Made by a program: the position numbers and the translations under genes
Notes under the pieces: model-generated
What the model was told of the DNA's origin: nothing
Databases searched by the model: none
What the model saw: the letters and a program-made list of their open reading frames with translations, nothing else
Origin: Paractinoplanes pyxinae
Lineage (GTDB): Bacteria; Actinomycetota; Actinomycetes; Mycobacteriales; Micromonosporaceae
DNA length: 64,000 bases
Reading direction: 5' to 3'
Assembly (NCBI RefSeq): GCF_026626335.1
Contig: NZ_JAPNTZ010000006.1
Coordinates: 496,001 to 560,000 of the forward strand
Shown: one piece after another, positions 52,631 through 63,284 of the stretch
Layout: every line of letters begins with the position of its first letter
Position numbering within the stretch: position 1 is the stretch's first letter

Positions 52631-53457
52631 GCGCCCCCCGCGGCATCGAGTGCGACCAAGGCCTCGTGCAAGGGGCCGTGGACGGCCGGAGGAGCCGCCA
52701 CAAGCATCTCGATGCCGGGGGCGGCCCCGCCGAGGCCGGAGACGACAATGCCGGCCTCGGTGGCGATCAGACCGCCGGCGGCCCAGTCCCACGGGTTGAG
52801 CCCCTTCTCGTAGTACGCGTCGAGCGTGCCCTCGGCGACCGCGCACAGGTCGAGCGCGGCGGCGCCGAACCGCCGGATGTCGCGCACCTGGGTGATCAGC
52901 CCGGCCAGCACCCGGCCCTGGTGCTCACGTCGCCGGGCGTCGTACCCGAAACCGGTGCCGACCAGCGCCTGCCCCAGGCCGCTGGGAACCGAGCCGTGCA
53001 GCCGCTTCTCGCCCCGCCAGGCGCCGCCGCCCAGCGTGGCCGTCCACTCGTCGCCGGTGGCCGCGTTGATCACCACGCCGGCCACCACCGCACCGTCGAC
53101 CTCGGCGGCGAGCGAGACCGCGTACTGCGGCAGCCCGTAGAGGTAGTTCACGGTGCCGTCGATCGGATCGAGGATCCAGCGCACCCCGCTGCCCCCGCCG
53201 GCCTCGGTGTCGCCGTACTCCTCGCCCAGCACCGCGTCGCCGGGCCGGGCCGCCTGAAGGGCCTCGATGACCTGGCGCTCGACCGCCTTGTCGGCCGCCG
53301 TGACCACGTCGGTGGCCGTGCTCTTGGTCTGGACATCGCCGATCGCCTCGGACCGCATCCGCCGCGCGGTGGCCGCGCCCTCGCGCGCCACCTGGACCGC
53401 GAGCCCTAGCAAAGCGCCGGGTGTCGATGGGGTCGAAGCCGCCGAAAACTCACTCAC
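52627..53457 (-). CDS. suhB: Inositol monophosphatase family protein
   Basis: Mg-dependent phosphatase that releases inositol or a related alcohol from its phosphate. The 276 residues include the metal motifs [25 protein letters not shown] and the C-terminal [19 protein letters not shown] segment ([16 protein letters not shown]). The GTG at 53457 directly abuts the leader of sigA. Gene order matches Rv2701c, beside the primary sigma factor. Confidence 0.93.
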   Translation of the reverse strand: MSEFSAASTPSTPGALLGLAVQVAREGAATARRMRSEAIGDVQTKSTATDVVTAADKAVERQVIEALQAARPGDAVLGEEYGDTEAGGGSGVRWILDPIDGTVNYLYGLPQYAVSLAAEVDGAVVAGVVINAATGDEWTATLGGGAWRGEKRLHGSVPSGLGQALVGTGFGYDARRREHQGRVLAGLITQVRDIRRFGAAALDLCAVAEGTLDAYYEKGLNPWDWAAGGLIATEAGIVVSGLGGAAPGIEMLVAAPPAVHGPLHEALVALDAAGGA

Positions 53458-53559
53458 GTGTACGCCCTTTCCGCCGATAGCATTCTCTCGCCGGCCCTCA
53501 TCGGCGAGGTCGGCGGCCCCCGCGGCGTGCTGCGGCAGGAGGATCTCGCCCGACGGCGC

Positions 53560-53565
53560 TACAAT
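53560..53565 (+). promoter_or_regulatory. Candidate -10 element (TACAAT) for sigA
   Basis: TACAAT in GGCGCTACAATTC is a near-consensus -10 hexamer about 145 bp before the chosen sigA start. No clear -35 is seen, so start mapping would be needed. Confidence 0.4.
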
Positions 53566-53709
53566 TCACCCCTGCCCACCGCTTCGCGGACACCACAGCA
53601 CCGATTCGTCCGCGTCCCGGGGGTCCCCACACCAACACCGGCCAGCCTCCCCGCCGTGCGCTGCGCTGGGCTCATGGCCGTGCTCATCCTCGCCTCCGGA
53701 AGGTCTTTC

Positions 53710-55284
<1,575 letters not shown>

Positions 55285-55316
55285 GGGCATTCGGTCAACA
55301 ATCCGTGCCCGAATGG

Positions 55317-55344
55317 TCACCACCCGTACATCATCGGGTGGTGA
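55317..55344 (+). terminator. Hairpin after sigA
   Basis: TCACCACCCG (55317-55326) pairs with CGGGTGGTGA (55335-55344) across an 8-nt loop, 33 bp after the sigA stop. No T-tract. The rest of 55285-55528 contains the promoter of the next gene. Confidence 0.6.
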
Positions 55345-55528
55345 TCAGACCGTTGTGCAGAAGTGATCGTTGACGTGGCACCCTTGGATCACGGCACACT
55401 TAGAGCCCAGCACGTGTGACCTCGGTCCCCCCGGGGCACAGTGGGAAGGCCGCAACGGTGCAGGGTGTTGCACGATGTGAGCAGTAGCCGAGGAACATGT
55501 TCATCGGTTCGAACAGAGGAGGAAGGCG

Positions 55529-55768
55529 ATGACCCCGACTCTCACGCCGCCGGCAGGTAGTGTGGCCGGCCCCGCAGCCGATGAACGGTGCGACCGCTGC
55601 AATGCAGCCGGAAAGCTCCGTTTGACCCTGGCGGGTGGCAGTGAGCTGGTGTTCTGCGGACACCACGCCAACCGGTACGCCGAGGACCTGGTGAAGATCG
55701 CAGTGCAGTTCACGGCTGACCCGGAGTTCACCTGGCGTGGCGCCGACATGATGCCCAGCTCCAACTGA
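55529..55768 (+). CDS. DUF7455-like small zinc-binding protein
   Basis: A 79-residue protein with CDRCNAAG (CxxC), a short beta segment and the second half of a metal site FCGHHANRY, so one zinc ion is likely. It has GAGGAGG ahead of the ATG and a classical terminator behind it, a free-standing transcription unit. The gene lies next to the primary sigma factor in many actinobacteria. Function unknown. Confidence 0.88.
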   Translation: MTPTLTPPAGSVAGPAADERCDRCNAAGKLRLTLAGGSELVFCGHHANRYAEDLVKIAVQFTADPEFTWRGADMMPSSN

Positions 55769-55796
55769 ATATCCCCGTTCCCCCGACCAAGACTTG

Positions 55797-55829
55797 AAAG
55801 GGGCGCCCACGGTGTGGGGCGCCCCTTTT
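55797..55829 (+). terminator. Intrinsic terminator
   Basis: GGGGCGCCC (55800-55808) and GGGCGCCCC (55817-55825), flanked by AAA and TTTT, immediately after the DUF7455 gene. Confidence 0.92.
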
Positions 55830-55880
55830 CCATGCCCGCGCGCGGCTGCGCCGTCCGGCCGCCAGGGGCCGCCGTGCGTG

Positions 55881-56135
55881 TTATTGCCCGGTGGGCGGCT
55901 CGGCGTCCCACAGCTCTTCGACGCTGACGTGGAGCGCCTTGGCCACCTTGATCGCCAGGTAGACCGAGGGCGCGTAGTCCCCCGTCTCCATCGCGATGAT
56001 GGTCTGGCGGCTCACCTGGACGGCCGCCGAGAGGCCCTGCTGGGTGAGGCCGGCCTCTTTGCGCGCGGCCCGGATGCGTACGCCTGCAGTGCCACCCGCC
56101 TCCGGCGCCCGCACAGGGCCCGCCGGTGGGGCCAT
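55881..56135 (-). CDS. XRE-family (Xre/Cro) transcriptional regulator
   Basis: An 84-residue single-domain DNA-binding protein: VRIRAARKEAGLTQQGLSAAVQVSRQTIIAMETGDYAPSVYLAIKVAKALHVSVEELW is a complete HTH_3 fold. The ATG at 56135 overlaps the stop of the upstream membrane gene by one base (TGATG). The pair has two abutting palindromes upstream (56644-56675), probably the regulator's own operators. This membrane-protein/XRE pairing is common in actinobacteria. Confidence 0.92.
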   Translation of the reverse strand: MAPPAGPVRAPEAGGTAGVRIRAARKEAGLTQQGLSAAVQVSRQTIIAMETGDYAPSVYLAIKVAKALHVSVEELWDAEPPTGQ

Positions 56136-56629
56136 CAGTCTTCGTCCGCGGTTGCGGCGGCCTCGAGACGGCGCCGGCGGCGGCTCTGCAGCATCTGTGC
56201 CACCACGCCGCCCGCACCGCCGATCACGCCGCCCACGGCGGCGCCGATCCACGTCGAGTCATCAGGCCCGTAGGCGCGCAGAGAGCCGACGAAGAACACC
56301 GCATAGGGCAGGCCACCGGCGAGGCCCCACAGGACGCGCCTGGTGTCCATGACGCGGGGTGTGGTGTCGACCCGGCGGGATCGCACGTACCACATGCAGA
56401 CGAGCATGGGGACGAACATCGCGACCAGCACGACGGCCAGCGGGAGCACCGACGGACGGCCCAGCGGCCACACCATGATCGCCGCGGCCCACGGGACGGC
56501 GATCCACTGCAGCGAGGCGGCGGCGGAAATGCCCTCGTACCACCGGTAGCGCTCGCGCTCGTCGCCGTAGAAGTCGCCGTCAGCGTCGATGCCCCACCGA
56601 ACGACTCGATCCAGAATTGTCGTCGTCAT
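56135..56629 (-). CDS. Four-helix membrane protein paired with an XRE regulator
   Basis: A 164-residue protein. An N-terminal cytoplasmic stretch (DRVVRWGIDADGDFYGDERERYRWYEG) is followed by about four helices (AASLQWIAVPWAAAIMVW, VLPLAVVLVAMFVPMLVCMWYV, GLAGGLPYAVFFVG, WIGAAVGGVIGGAGGVVAQML) and a basic end. No catalytic motif. Coupled translation with the XRE gene implies linked function. The tandem operators lie 15 bp upstream of the start. Confidence 0.85.
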   Translation of the reverse strand: MTTTILDRVVRWGIDADGDFYGDERERYRWYEGISAAASLQWIAVPWAAAIMVWPLGRPSVLPLAVVLVAMFVPMLVCMWYVRSRRVDTTPRVMDTRRVLWGLAGGLPYAVFFVGSLRAYGPDDSTWIGAAVGGVIGGAGGVVAQMLQSRRRRRLEAAATADED

Positions 56630-56643
56630 GCATCCAGCATGGC

Positions 56644-56675
56644 GTCAAGTCCACTTGACGTCAAGAGAACTTGAC
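56644..56675. promoter_or_regulatory. Two abutting 16-bp palindromic operators
   Basis: GTCAAG-TCCA-CTTGAC (56644-56659) and GTCAAG-AGAA-CTTGAC (56660-56675), each with perfect 6-bp arms and different spacers. They stand head to tail with no gap, 15 bp before the membrane-protein start. The adjacent XRE protein is the obvious candidate ligand. Confidence 0.8.
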
Positions 56676-56687
56676 GTAAAGAAGACT

Positions 56688-58412
56688 TCACAGCGTCTGG
56701 ATGGTCGCGATCCGCTCCTCGAGCTGCTCGATCGTCGCCTGCGCGCTGGGCGGCCCGCCGCACAGCCGCCTCAGCTCGGCGTGGATCTTGCCGTGCGGCA
56801 GGTTCGTGCGGTGGTGGTGGGCCGCGACCAACGTGTTCAGCTGGCGCCTGAGGCTGTTGCGGCGCTCCCCCGCCGTCATCACCGGCGGGGCCTCCCGTTG
56901 GGCCGGAGCGGGCGGCTCAGCGGCCTTCTGGCGTTTCTTGGCGGCCAGCTGGTCCGCCTGCCGCTTGTTCAGCAGCACCGAGACCTGGTCGGGGGTGAGC
57001 AGGCCGGGCAGCCCGAGGTACTCCTCCTCCTCGGCCGTGCCCGTCATCGCCCCCATGCCGAACGAGGCGCCGTCATAGATGACCTGGTCGAGCTCGGCCG
57101 TGGCGGACAGCGCCTCGAACTGCTTCTCGAGCTCGCCCTCCGCGTTCTCCTCCCGCTGCGCCCGCTCGAGCAGGTCGTCGTCCAGGCCGTCCTTCTGCTT
57201 GGGCAGGCCGAGCACGTGGTCGCGCTGGGCCTCCATCTCGCTGGCCAGCCCGAGCAGGTGCGGCACGCTGGGCAGGAAGACGGTCGCCGTCTCGCCCGGG
57301 CGCCGGGCCCGCACAAAGCGGCCGATCGCCTGCGCGAAGTACAGCGGGGTCGAGGCGCTGGTGGCGTACACACCGACGGCCAGCCGGGGAATGTCGACGC
57401 CCTCCGACACCATGCGCACGGCCACCATCCAGCGGTCCTGCGAGGCGGCGAAGGTGGCGATCCGCTTCGAGGCGCCCTCGTCGTCCGAGAGCACCACCGT
57501 CGCCGGCTGGCCCGAGATCTCCCCGATGAGCTTCGCGTACGCGCGGGCGGTCTGCTGGTCGCTGGCGATGATCAGTCCGCCCGCGTCCACGATGCCGTGC
57601 TCCCGCAGCTTGGTGAGCCGGGCGTCGGCCGCCCGCAGCACCTGGGGCATCCAGCCGCCGCGGTAGTCCAGCGCCGTACGCCAGGCCTGAGCGATCAGGT
57701 CTTTGGTCATCGGCTCGCCGAGGCGGGCGGCCAGCTCGTCACCCGCGTTGGTGCGCCAGCGCGTCTCGCCGGAGTAGGCCATGAACAGAACTGGCCGCAC
57801 GACCCCGTCGCGGAGCGCGTCCGAGTAGCCGTACACCGAATCGGCCCGCGACCGCTGCAGCCCGTCGTCGCCGCGCTCGTAGCTGACGAAAGGGATCGGG
57901 TTCTCGTCCGAGCGGAAGGGCGTCCCGGTGAGCATCAGGCGGCGTTCGGCGGGCTCGAAGGCGGCCTTGACGCCGTCACCCCAGCTGCGCGAGTCGCCGG
58001 CGTGGTGGATCTCGTCCAGGATCACCAGCGTGGGACGGGTCATCGTGCGCCGCCGGTGCACCGCGGGGGCCATGCCGACCTGGGCGTACGTGAGCACCGC
58101 GCCGTGGAAGTCGCGCGACGAGTGGATGTCGGCGTTGCGGAAGGCGTGGTCGAGCTGGATGCCGACCCGGCCCGCGGCCGCCGCCCACTGGACCTTCAGG
58201 TGCTCGGTGGGGCAGACCACGGTGACCGCCTCGACGGTGCCGTCGGCCAGCAGTTCGGCCGCGATCCGCAGGGCGAAGGTGGTCTTGCCGGCGCCGGGGG
58301 TCGCCACCGCCATGTAGTCGTCGCTGCGGCGGCGCAGATAGCCCACGAGGGCCTTGCGCTGCCAGTCACGAAGCGGGGGGAAGGTCTCCAGATCCGGCAG
58401 TGGCGGGCTCAA
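56688..58412 (-). CDS. DEAD/DEAH-box helicase (SF2)
   Basis: About 574 residues. Motif I is ATPGAGKTTFALRI, motif II LDEIHH, motif III LTGTPF, motif V VSEGVDI and motif VI QAIGRFVRARR; the Q-type start is PLRDWQRKALVGYL. A long helical C-terminal region follows (KRQADQLAAKKRQKAAE). It is of the type unrelated to RecG/UvrB and is found in most actinobacteria. The TTG at 58412 is preferred, with AAAGGA about ten bases ahead; a TTG at 58439 would read through the preceding gene's terminator. Confidence 0.88.
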   Translation of the reverse strand: MSPPLPDLETFPPLRDWQRKALVGYLRRRSDDYMAVATPGAGKTTFALRIAAELLADGTVEAVTVVCPTEHLKVQWAAAAGRVGIQLDHAFRNADIHSSRDFHGAVLTYAQVGMAPAVHRRRTMTRPTLVILDEIHHAGDSRSWGDGVKAAFEPAERRLMLTGTPFRSDENPIPFVSYERGDDGLQRSRADSVYGYSDALRDGVVRPVLFMAYSGETRWRTNAGDELAARLGEPMTKDLIAQAWRTALDYRGGWMPQVLRAADARLTKLREHGIVDAGGLIIASDQQTARAYAKLIGEISGQPATVVLSDDEGASKRIATFAASQDRWMVAVRMVSEGVDIPRLAVGVYATSASTPLYFAQAIGRFVRARRPGETATVFLPSVPHLLGLASEMEAQRDHVLGLPKQKDGLDDDLLERAQREENAEGELEKQFEALSATAELDQVIYDGASFGMGAMTGTAEEEEYLGLPGLLTPDQVSVLLNKRQADQLAAKKRQKAAEPPAPAQREAPPVMTAGERRNSLRRQLNTLVAAHHHRTNLPHGKIHAELRRLCGGPPSAQATIEQLEERIATIQTL

Positions 58413-58436
58413 GCTGCGACGATCCTTTCCCCTCAG

Positions 58437-58464
58437 CAAAACACCCCCGGCAAGTGACCGGAGG
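58437..58464 (-). terminator. Intrinsic terminator of the TRIC-like gene
   Basis: CCCCCGG (58444-58450) and CCGGAGG (58458-58464) form a 7-bp stem whose one non-canonical pair is G-U on the minus strand. On that strand it is followed by TTTT (58438-58441). Confidence 0.6.
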
Positions 58465-58502
58465 CGGCATTCAGCATAGCCGCGGCGGCGGCCCGGCGCG
58501 GG

Positions 58503-59117
58503 TTACGGCGCAGCCACCGGCGCCGACCACCGGCGGTACAGCGCGACGAGCCGCACCCCCGTGATAAGCAGGGCCGACACCGCCATCGTGAGCGGATCGG
58601 CGAGATCGGCACCCCGCAGGATCGTGACAAGAATCGCGCCGCCGAGGGCGGCCACGGCATAGATGTCACGCTGCAGAACGACCGGGATCTCGCCGGTCAG
58701 CAGATCGCGGGCCAGACCGCCGCCGATGGCGGTGAGCATGCCGATCAGGCACGCGCCGACCGCGGGCACCCCGGCGTCCAGCGCCTTGAGAGTGCCCGTG
58801 ACCGTGAACAGGCCGAGGCCGGCCGCGTCGAGCAGCAGCACCGCGCGGCGCCACCGGGTCAGCTGCGGGTGCAGCCAGAAGACGGCGAGGGCGGCGGCGA
58901 CCGCGGTGACCGCGTACCGCCAATCGGCGAAAGCCAGCGGCGGGACGGCCCCGATCACCAGGTCGCGCAGAATGCCGCCACCGAGCGCCGCGATGAAACC
59001 GACGAAAGCGATCCCGAAGATGTCGAGCCGCTTCGCGATCCCGGCCGAGGCGCCCGAGGCGGCGAAGACCGCCACGCCGATCAGATCAGCGACGAGGAGC
59101 CCGTCCCCCGCAGTCAC
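58503..59117 (-). CDS. Trimeric intracellular cation (TRIC)-like channel protein (UPF0126)
   Basis: A 204-residue membrane protein with seven helices. The internal duplication is visible as two GGG-x-x-RD signatures (ALGGGILRDLVIG and AIGGGLARDLLTG), the mark of the TRIC/YicG family. These homologues form K+-permeable pores, although the family was long annotated as glycine transporters. It is co-oriented with the helicase but has its own terminator. Confidence 0.92.
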   Translation of the reverse strand: MTAGDGLLVADLIGVAVFAASGASAGIAKRLDIFGIAFVGFIAALGGGILRDLVIGAVPPLAFADWRYAVTAVAAALAVFWLHPQLTRWRRAVLLLDAAGLGLFTVTGTLKALDAGVPAVGACLIGMLTAIGGGLARDLLTGEIPVVLQRDIYAVAALGGAILVTILRGADLADPLTMAVSALLITGVRLVALYRRWSAPVAAP

Positions 59118-59142
59118 CGGGCGCCTCGGGAGGAACGACCGG

Positions 59143-59361
59143 TCAGTGCTGCATCGCTTCGTAGATCTCTTTGCACTGCGGGCACACCGGGGAACCCGGC
59201 TTCGGCGACTTGGTCACCGGAAACTTCTCGCCGCACAGCGCGATGACGTACGTGCCCATGACCGCGCTCTCGGCGATCTTCTCTTTCCGCACGTAGTGGA
59301 ACATCTCTGGCCCGGTGTCGGCGTCCTTGGTCTCGGGACGCTCCAGGATCTCCGTGCTCAC
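59143..59361 (-). CDS. DUF3039 family protein
   Basis: A 72-residue protein with the family core HYVRKEKIAESAVMGTYVIALCGEKFPVTKSPKPGSPVCPQCKEIYE; cysteines at CGE and CPQC likely hold zinc. The GTG at 59361 (MSTEILERPE) is chosen; the longer frame runs into the promoter of psuG. Function unknown; it is a typical small actinobacterial zinc protein. Confidence 0.9.
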   Translation of the reverse strand: MSTEILERPETKDADTGPEMFHYVRKEKIAESAVMGTYVIALCGEKFPVTKSPKPGSPVCPQCKEIYEAMQH

Positions 59362-59534
59362 GACATATGCCCTTCGGTTCTGGTGGTCAGGGTCGTCAGA
59401 CCACCGGTCCCCCCGGCCTGCGGCAGCTGACGAAAGCTCCAACCCGCAAGTGTGACACCTCGGACCGGGCCGGTCCAACGACCAGGTCGCCGGTCTTTGG
59501 CCAGGTCGCGATCAGGCACCGTACGGTAGCTCTC

Positions 59535-60485
59535 GTGACTGACTTCGCGATTCGATACGGCGAGCACGTGACCCGTGCCCGCCGGGAGGGCCGGCCGGTG
59601 GTCGCGCTCGAGAGCACGATCATCTCGCACGGTCTGCCGCACCCGGACAACCTGCGGGTGGCGCGCGAGATCGAGCAGACCGTCCGGAACCAGGGCGCCG
59701 TGCCGGCCACGATCGGCATGATCGGCGGCGAGCTGGTCGCCGGCCTGGACGACGCCCAGATCGAGCACCTGGCCCTGGCCGAGGGAGTGGCGAAGCTCTC
59801 CGTTCGCGATCTTGCCGTGGCGGCCGCCCGGCGGGCCGACGGCGCCACCACGGTCGCCGCCACCAGCGCGGTCGCGGCCGCCGCGGGTATCGGCGTGTTC
59901 GCCACCGGCGGCCTGGGCGGCGTGCACCGCGAGGCGAACGTCACCTTCGACGAGTCGGCCGACCTGACCACGCTCGCGCACACGCCGATCGTGGTGGTCT
60001 GCGCCGGCGTGAAGTCGATCCTCGACGTCGGCGCGACGCTGGAACGGCTCGAGACGCTGGGCGTGTCGGTGGCCGGCTACCGCACCAAGCGCTTCCCCGG
60101 CTTCTTCATCACCGACGGCGGCTTCGACGTCGACTGGGAGCTCGAGTCGCCCGAGCAGGTGGCCGACGTGATCCGCGCCCGCTCCGACCAGAACGTGGGG
60201 GCCGGCGCGCTGATCCTGGCCAACCCGCTGCCGGCGGGCGAACAGCTCGATCCGGAACTGCACGACCGTACGCTGGCCGAAGGCCTCTCGCTGCTGGCCC
60301 GGGGCGGCATCACCGGCAAGGCGGTCACCCCGTTCCTGCTGAGCCACTTCCACGAGAGCACCGAGGGCAAGAGCCTCGAGGTCAACGTACGCATCATCCT
60401 GCGCAACGCCGCCCTCGCGGCGCAGATCGCGGTGGCCACAGCAGCCGAGTCGAGCGCCCCGCTGGGCTTCACCGTCCCCGCGTGA
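59535..60485 (+). CDS. psuG: Pseudouridine-5'-phosphate glycosidase
   Basis: Splits pseudouridine 5'-phosphate to uracil and ribose 5-phosphate, breaking its C-C glycosidic bond. The 316-residue trimeric metalloenzyme shows the family sequences VALESTIISHGLPHPDN (active-site Glu), GVFATGGLGGVHREA, VVVCAGVKSILDVGATLERLET (active-site Lys) and RTKRFPGFF. The GTG at 59535 is used. A sugar kinase follows with a GTGA overlap, forming a pseudouridine salvage pair. Confidence 0.94.
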   Translation: MTDFAIRYGEHVTRARREGRPVVALESTIISHGLPHPDNLRVAREIEQTVRNQGAVPATIGMIGGELVAGLDDAQIEHLALAEGVAKLSVRDLAVAAARRADGATTVAATSAVAAAAGIGVFATGGLGGVHREANVTFDESADLTTLAHTPIVVVCAGVKSILDVGATLERLETLGVSVAGYRTKRFPGFFITDGGFDVDWELESPEQVADVIRARSDQNVGAGALILANPLPAGEQLDPELHDRTLAEGLSLLARGGITGKAVTPFLLSHFHESTEGKSLEVNVRIILRNAALAAQIAVATAAESSAPLGFTVPA

Positions 60486-61363
60486 TCGTCGTCGTCGGCG
60501 ACCTGGTCACCGATGTGCTCGTGGCGCACGGCGGCCCGATCGAACTCGGCTCGGACACCGCCGCCGCCATCACGGTGAGCGGCGGTGGTCAGGCTGCGAA
60601 CACGGCGGCCTGGCTGGCCCGCACGGGACGGCCGGTCACGCTGGTCGCCGCGGTCGGTGACGACCCGGCCGGTCGCGAGCGGGTGGCCGAGCTGACCGCG
60701 GCCGGGGTGACCTGCGCCGTACGAGCCCACCCGCAGGTGGCCACCGGCAGCGTCGTCGTGCTGGCCGGCCCCGAGGAACGCACGATGATCACCGACCGGG
60801 GCGCGGCCCTGCTGCTCGACCCGGCCGACGTCCGGCACGCGATCCAGGCCTCCGAGGCAACCCACCTGCATCTGTCGGGCTATCCGCTGCTGCACGACGG
60901 CTCGCGGCCGGCCGGTCTCGAAGCGCTCGCCGCCGCGGCTGCGCGTGGCCTGACGACCAGCGTCGACGCCGCCTCAGCAGCACCGCTGCGCGCGGCCGGG
61001 CGGTCCGCCTTCCTGGCCTGGGTGCGGGACTGCGACCTGTTGCTGTGCAACGCCGACGAGGCCGACGTCCTGGCCGGCCCGGGTACTGCGGACGCGCAGG
61101 CGGGCCGGTTGACTCAGCACGTACGCAACGTGGTGGTCAAGCAGGGGGCGGCCGGCGCGGTCTGGGTGTCCCGGGACGGCGGCGTGTATTCGGTGACGCC
61201 GGCGCGGGTCGCCATGAAAGACCCGACCGGTGCCGGCGACGCCTTCGCGGCCGGCCTGCTCGCCGCCTGGTGCTCCGGGCAGGATCCGGAGGCCGCGTTG
61301 AAGGCCGGAGCCTCGTTGGGTGCCGAGGCGGTCGCCTCGATCGGCGCCCGGCCCCTCGGTTAG
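60482..61363 (+). CDS. psuK: PfkB-family kinase, likely pseudouridine kinase
   Basis: A 293-residue ribokinase-like kinase. The PfkB signatures are GGGQAANTAAWLARTG at the N-terminus and DPTGAGDAFAAG with catalytic Asp at the C-terminus. Because it is translationally coupled to PsuG, the substrate is probably pseudouridine. No transporter is adjacent. The stop overlaps the DUF3099 gene tail to tail by 4 bp. Confidence 0.85.
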   Translation: MIVVVGDLVTDVLVAHGGPIELGSDTAAAITVSGGGQAANTAAWLARTGRPVTLVAAVGDDPAGRERVAELTAAGVTCAVRAHPQVATGSVVVLAGPEERTMITDRGAALLLDPADVRHAIQASEATHLHLSGYPLLHDGSRPAGLEALAAAAARGLTTSVDAASAAPLRAAGRSAFLAWVRDCDLLLCNADEADVLAGPGTADAQAGRLTQHVRNVVVKQGAAGAVWVSRDGGVYSVTPARVAMKDPTGAGDAFAAGLLAAWCSGQDPEAALKAGASLGAEAVASIGARPLG

Positions 61364-61770
61364 CTCTTCTCGCGGTCGCGCTGTTCGGCCGGGGTCCAGT
61401 TGCCGGTGTCCGTCGGCTCGAGGTCGATGGTCAGATATTCCGTCGCCTCGGCGGAGTGCTGCGGAAGGCTGGTCTGCGGCTTCGGTTCGCGGGCGAGGGC
61501 GTCAGCGGCGCGTTCGGCCTTGGACTTGGGCGGCCGGTCGTTGGCGATCAGCACGGCCGCCCAGGGCAGGAAGACCATGCCGGCGGCACAGAGCACCAGC
61601 CAGAGTCCCAGCAGGGGCGGGCGAACGCTGAGCAGGATCGCGCCCACGATCAGGCAGGCGGCCCGGATGCTCATCATCGTCACGTAGCGGATCTGCCGCC
61701 AGCGGAACTGTTCGTCCGGACTACGGGCTGCGTCCGTGATGAGAACCGCTCGGTCCGGCTGCTTCTTCAC
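61360..61770 (-). CDS. DUF3099 membrane protein
   Basis: A 136-residue protein with LITDAARSPDEQFRWRQIRYVTMMSIRAACLIVGAILL as the DUF3099 opening. Two helices (MMSIRAACLIVGAILLSV and LLGLWLVLCAAGMVFLPWAAVLIA) and a cytoplasmic acidic tail follow. The GTG at 61770 is used. Conserved in actinobacteria; function unknown. Confidence 0.9.
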   Translation of the reverse strand: MKKQPDRAVLITDAARSPDEQFRWRQIRYVTMMSIRAACLIVGAILLSVRPPLLGLWLVLCAAGMVFLPWAAVLIANDRPPKSKAERAADALAREPKPQTSLPQHSAEATEYLTIDLEPTDTGNWTPAEQRDREKS

Positions 61771-61842
61771 GATGGGGTCTCCGATCGACCCCCCATGATT
61801 ACACCGTTCGTATCAGTACGCCCACCACGCACGGAAGCGGAG

Positions 61843-62889
61843 TCAGAACAACTCGATGGCGGGCGCGTCGTTCGAGGTGACCGTGCCGCCGGTGTGCTGC
61901 TCATGGGTCATCCGCTGGCGGGCCATGACGTGCCGGTTCCGCAACTGCTCGACCGAGACAGTGCTGCCCAGGACGACCGACTCGGGCGTCACTCCCTTGA
62001 CGTACCCGAGAAGGTTCTCCGTCCCCGACTTCATCTGACCGATCGCCTCGGCCACGTGCTCGAGCATCTGCCGGGTGATGTCCTGGAACTGGACGTGGCC
62101 GACCGCTCCCGTGGTCTCGGCGGTGAGCGCGCCGGAGCTCTGCTCCACCTGGTGCAGCGCCGCCATGGTGTCGTGCAGGACCCGTTCCACCAGTTCCGAC
62201 ATTTCCCGCTGGGCCTTGGCGATGCCGGAGAGCCGGCGCGTGATGGCGTTGTCCTGGGAGCGCAGGTCCGGTCCGCCGGAATCCCGGTCGAACTGGGAGT
62301 CGTCGGAGAGCACCATGTCGAGCCGGGCGGTCAGATCAGCGATGTTCGTGCCGATGTCGTTGGCCGCCCGGGCCGACCGGTCGGCCAGCTTGCGTACCTC
62401 GTCGGCGACGACCGCGAAGCCCTCGCCCTTGTCCCCCGCGCGCACCGCCTCGATCATCGCGTTCAGCGCCAGGATGTTGGTCGCCTTGCTGACCTCCTCG
62501 ATCTGGCCGACGTGCTGCTTGAGGTCGCGCATCTCGTTGACCAGCCCCTGGATCTGCTGGTCGCGATAGAGGAAGTACCGGATCAGGCGGTCCCACAACT
62601 GGTCGTTGGTGAGGGTCGCCTGGCCCAGCTCCGACTCGGTGCGCCCGAGCGTGCCGGCCAGGCGGACGACGTCGGCCGCCATGGTCTCGGCCAGCCCGTC
62701 GACTTTGATCATCTGCTCGACGATCGACTCGGCCGCCTCACCGGTCTGCTCGATGACGTCGTGCAGGTGGGCGTCGGCCACCTCGCAGACGGCGGGCATG
62801 TCGTGCAGGGCGGTGGCGACGATGTCCGCCTTCACCTGAGTCACCTCCGAGGCTGCGGGCACCGGTGGACGGCGGAGAAGGCGGGACAT
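61843..62889 (-). CDS. Soluble methyl-accepting chemotaxis-type signalling protein
   Basis: A 348-residue protein with no membrane helix and no obvious sensor domain. The MCP signalling hairpin is clear in [50 protein letters not shown] (about residues 130-180). The region before it is helical ([30 protein letters not shown]), and the tail includes [21 protein letters not shown]. Part of a che cluster; it may act as a cytoplasmic receptor or adaptor for the CheA encoded upstream. Confidence 0.88.
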   Translation of the reverse strand: MSRLLRRPPVPAASEVTQVKADIVATALHDMPAVCEVADAHLHDVIEQTGEAAESIVEQMIKVDGLAETMAADVVRLAGTLGRTESELGQATLTNDQLWDRLIRYFLYRDQQIQGLVNEMRDLKQHVGQIEEVSKATNILALNAMIEAVRAGDKGEGFAVVADEVRKLADRSARAANDIGTNIADLTARLDMVLSDDSQFDRDSGGPDLRSQDNAITRRLSGIAKAQREMSELVERVLHDTMAALHQVEQSSGALTAETTGAVGHVQFQDITRQMLEHVAEAIGQMKSGTENLLGYVKGVTPESVVLGSTVSVEQLRNRHVMARQRMTHEQHTGGTVTSNDAPAIELF

Positions 62890-62912
62890 CGACTACCTCC
62901 AGAAGGTGGCGC

Positions 62913-63284
62913 TCAGGCGCCCGGGACGACCTGCTTGATGACGCCGAGCAGCTGCTCGGGGCCGACCGGCTTGACCAGCCAGCCGGTGGCGCCGGCGGAC
63001 TTGGCCTCGTTGCGCTTGGTCTGCTCGGACTCGGTGGTCAGCATGAGCATCGGGGTGAACCGCATGCCGGGCGCCTTGCGCGCCTCGCGGACGAACGTGA
63101 TGCCGTCCATCTGCGGCATGTTGACGTCGCTGATGATCAGGTTGGGCTTGACGCCCTTGGCCAGCTTCTCCATGGCTTCCTTGCCGTGCCCGGCGGTCTC
63201 GACGGTGTAGCCCGCCTTGGTCAGGATCGACTTCAGGCTCATGAGCATGGTGGCGGAGTCGTCGACGAGCATCACAGTGGTCAT
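62913..63284 (-). CDS. cheY: CheY-like response regulator
   Basis: A 123-residue single receiver domain. The acidic pocket is VDDS, the phospho-acceptor D53 (LIISDVNMPQMDG), the Thr is in LMLTTES and the Lys in LVKPVGPEQL. It has no output domain, as expected for a protein that binds the flagellar switch. The ATG overlaps the STAS gene stop (ATGA). Confidence 0.93.
   Translation of the reverse strand: MTTVMLVDDSATMLMSLKSILTKAGYTVETAGHGKEAMEKLAKGVKPNLIISDVNMPQMDGITFVREARKAPGMRFTPMLMLTTESEQTKRNEAKSAGATGWLVKPVGPEQLLGVIKQVVPGA

Noticed and set aside
53458-53709. 84-residue N-terminal extension of SigA
   Set aside because: The sequence looks like leader DNA with a -10-like element, and the GTG at 53710 has a proper Shine-Dalgarno.
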